DNA from: Pseudomonas sp. FP453
GTDB taxonomy: Bacteria; Pseudomonadota; Gammaproteobacteria; Pseudomonadales; Pseudomonadaceae
DNA: 64,000 nt
NCBI RefSeq assembly: GCF_030687495.1
Contig: NZ_CP117435.1
Coordinates: forward strand, 930,001-994,000
Direction of reading: 5' to 3'
Below, piece after piece: positions 62,780 through 64,000 of this stretch; position 1 is the stretch's first letter, and each line of letters begins with the position of its first letter. The notes below the pieces were generated by a model, which saw only the letters and a program-made list of their open reading frames with translations, did not search any database and had not been told where the DNA came from. The position numbers and the translations under genes were made by a program.

Positions 62780-63820
62780 TCAAGGCGCAGGATTCGGATG
62801 ATCCTTCTGAATCGCCTCAATCCCCTCCAACACCTCTTTCGACAGCTTCAGGTCGGCACTGGCAATGTTGCTGTCCAGTTGCTCCAGCGACGTGGCACCA
62901 ATGATATTGCTGGTCACAAACGGCTGTTGCGTCACAAACGCCAACGCCATCTGCGCCGGGTCCAAACCATGCTCGCGCGCCAGTGCCACGTAACGGCTGC
63001 ACGCCGCTTCCGACTGCGGGTTGAAGTAGCGGCTGAAGCGGCTGTACTCCGTCAGGCGCGCCTTGGCCGGGCGTGCGCCGCCTTCGTACTTGCCACTGAG
63101 CATGCCGAACGCCAGGGGCGAGTAGGCCAGCAGGCCGCATTGCTCGCGAATGGCGATTTCCGCCAGGCCCACTTCAAAGCTGCGGTTGAGCAGGTTGTAC
63201 GGGTTCTGGATCGACACCGCGCGGGGCCAGCCACGGGCTTCGGCCAGGGCGAGGAACTTCATGGTGCCCCACGGGGTTTCGTTGGACAGGCCGATGTGGC
63301 GGATCTTGCCGGCCTTTACCTGTTCGTCCAGGGCTTCGAGGGTTTCCTCCAGCGGGGTGAGGTTGTCTTCGTCCTTGTGCTTGTAGCTCAGTTGGCCGAA
63401 GAAGTTGGTGCTGCGCTCCGGCCAGTGCAGTTGGTAGAGGTCGATCCAGTCGGTCTGCAAGCGCTTGAGGCTGGCATCCAGGGCTTGGCCGATGTGTTTG
63501 CGGTTGTGACGCAGGTGGCCGTCGCGGATGTAGTCGATGGTGTTGCCGGGGCCGGCGATCTTGCTGGCGAGGACCCAGTCGGCGCGATCGCCACGGCTTT
63601 TGAAGTAATTACCGATGTAACGCTCGGTGGTGGCATAGGTGTCGGCCTTGGGCGGCACCGGGTACATTTCCGCCGTGTCGAGGAAGTTGATCCCCGCGGC
63701 CTTGGCCCGTTCGATCTGGGCGAAGGCCTCTGCCTCGCTGTTCTGCTCGCCCCAGGTCATGGTGCCCAAGGCTATCGCGCTCACGTTCAGATCCGTACGG
63801 CCCAGCTGTCGATAATCCAT
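62780..63820 (-). CDS. NADP(H)-dependent aldo/keto reductase, Tas type
   Basis: 346-residue TIM-barrel oxidoreductase resembling E. coli Tas. The start MDYRQLGRTDLNVSAIALGTMTWGEQNSE matches Tas; GGAG lies seven bases upstream. AKR motifs: GINFLDTAEMYPVPPKADT (catalytic Asp/Tyr), the Lys in LASKIAGPG, and the cofactor region NIIGATSLEQLDSNI. Substrate unknown. The frame extends eight codons upstream without support. Confidence 0.92.
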   Translation of the reverse strand: MDYRQLGRTDLNVSAIALGTMTWGEQNSEAEAFAQIERAKAAGINFLDTAEMYPVPPKADTYATTERYIGNYFKSRGDRADWVLASKIAGPGNTIDYIRDGHLRHNRKHIGQALDASLKRLQTDWIDLYQLHWPERSTNFFGQLSYKHKDEDNLTPLEETLEALDEQVKAGKIRHIGLSNETPWGTMKFLALAEARGWPRAVSIQNPYNLLNRSFEVGLAEIAIREQCGLLAYSPLAFGMLSGKYEGGARPAKARLTEYSRFSRYFNPQSEAACSRYVALAREHGLDPAQMALAFVTQQPFVTSNIIGATSLEQLDSNIASADLKLSKEVLEGIEAIQKDHPNPAP

Positions 63821-64000
63821 CGGGTACTCCTTCAGGGAAAACAATCATAAAAGCAGGTTGAATTTTTTTTCGCAATCTGCATAATTGCCCACCTCTTTCT
63901 GCAGTGGAAGTGATGCGCCGCCTGCCGAAGAATCTTGCCGTTGAACGGACGCGCCGACCCGAGCCCCCGATAGCGTCTGTATCCGGCTGCCTTTGACTTG
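63821..64000. other. Window end, no gene seen
   Basis: Upstream region of the aldo/keto reductase. No coding region, tRNA or hairpin was recognised. The next gene outside the window may be rplM if PAO1 order holds, but nothing here shows it. Confidence 0.4.

Noticed and set aside
1..64000. CRISPR arrays, prophage or insertion sequences
   Set aside because: No regularly spaced direct repeats, integrase, transposase or phage structural genes were seen; the dispersed repeats are REP elements.

Overview
The window is GC-rich, gene-dense chromosomal DNA from a Pseudomonas of the fluorescens group. The evidence is the gene content (pilA/pilC/pilD, ampDE, fruBKA, piuABC, speC, opuC, dpp/opdP, roxSR, trpS), an order that from memory follows P. 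aeruginosa PAO1 in long blocks, and intergenic REP/REPIN repeats with the core GTGGGAGCTGGCTTGCC, typical of this group. No phage, insertion sequence, CRISPR array, rRNA or replication origin was seen.

Layout. 1-4.3 kb: a type IV pilus block with pilD (cut by the window edge) and pilC leftward, then pilA and a predicted pilin O-glycosyltransferase rightward, ending at tRNA-Thr(CGU) and a small DUF6388-like gene. pilB is not between pilA and pilC. 4.3-11.8 kb: nadC, a DUF1631 protein, ampD-ampE, a chemoreceptor and a small zinc-ribbon membrane protein. 11.7-19.3 kb: a TatD nuclease and the fructose PTS (fruR divergent from fruBKA) with an exact Cra/FruR operator. 19.4-21 kb: a PhoD-type phosphatase. 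21.1-27.7 kb: the iron locus piuB/piuA/piuC plus a Sel1-repeat gene; piuB carries a frameshift. 27.8-29 kb: speC. 29.4-32.9 kb: an osmoprotectant ABC importer (opuC). 33.2-34.8 kb: prfC. 35-35.7 kb: two small exported acidic proteins. 35.8-48.4 kb: a large peptide-uptake locus with four DppA-like binding proteins, an OprD-family porin and dppBCDF, all leftward. 48.5-51.3 kb: a 939-aa protein with base composition unlike its surroundings and an organisation reminiscent of DUF6543-type toxins. 51.7-56.3 kb: a SIMPL-domain protein, the RoxSR redox two-component system and an SbmA/YddA-like exporter. 56.5-63.8 kb: YhcB/ZapG, an alpha/beta hydrolase, trpS, a frameshifted zapE, a GlxA-type regulator, an acyl-CoA dehydrogenase and an aldo/keto reductase.

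Main points of interest are the 939-aa putative effector, the pilin glycosylation cassette beside tRNA-Thr, the two frameshifts (piuB, zapE), four binding proteins serving one permease with hairpins inside the operon, two LacI-type palindromes besides the known Cra site, and two orientations of REP pairs, one of which supplies the opuCA stop codon.
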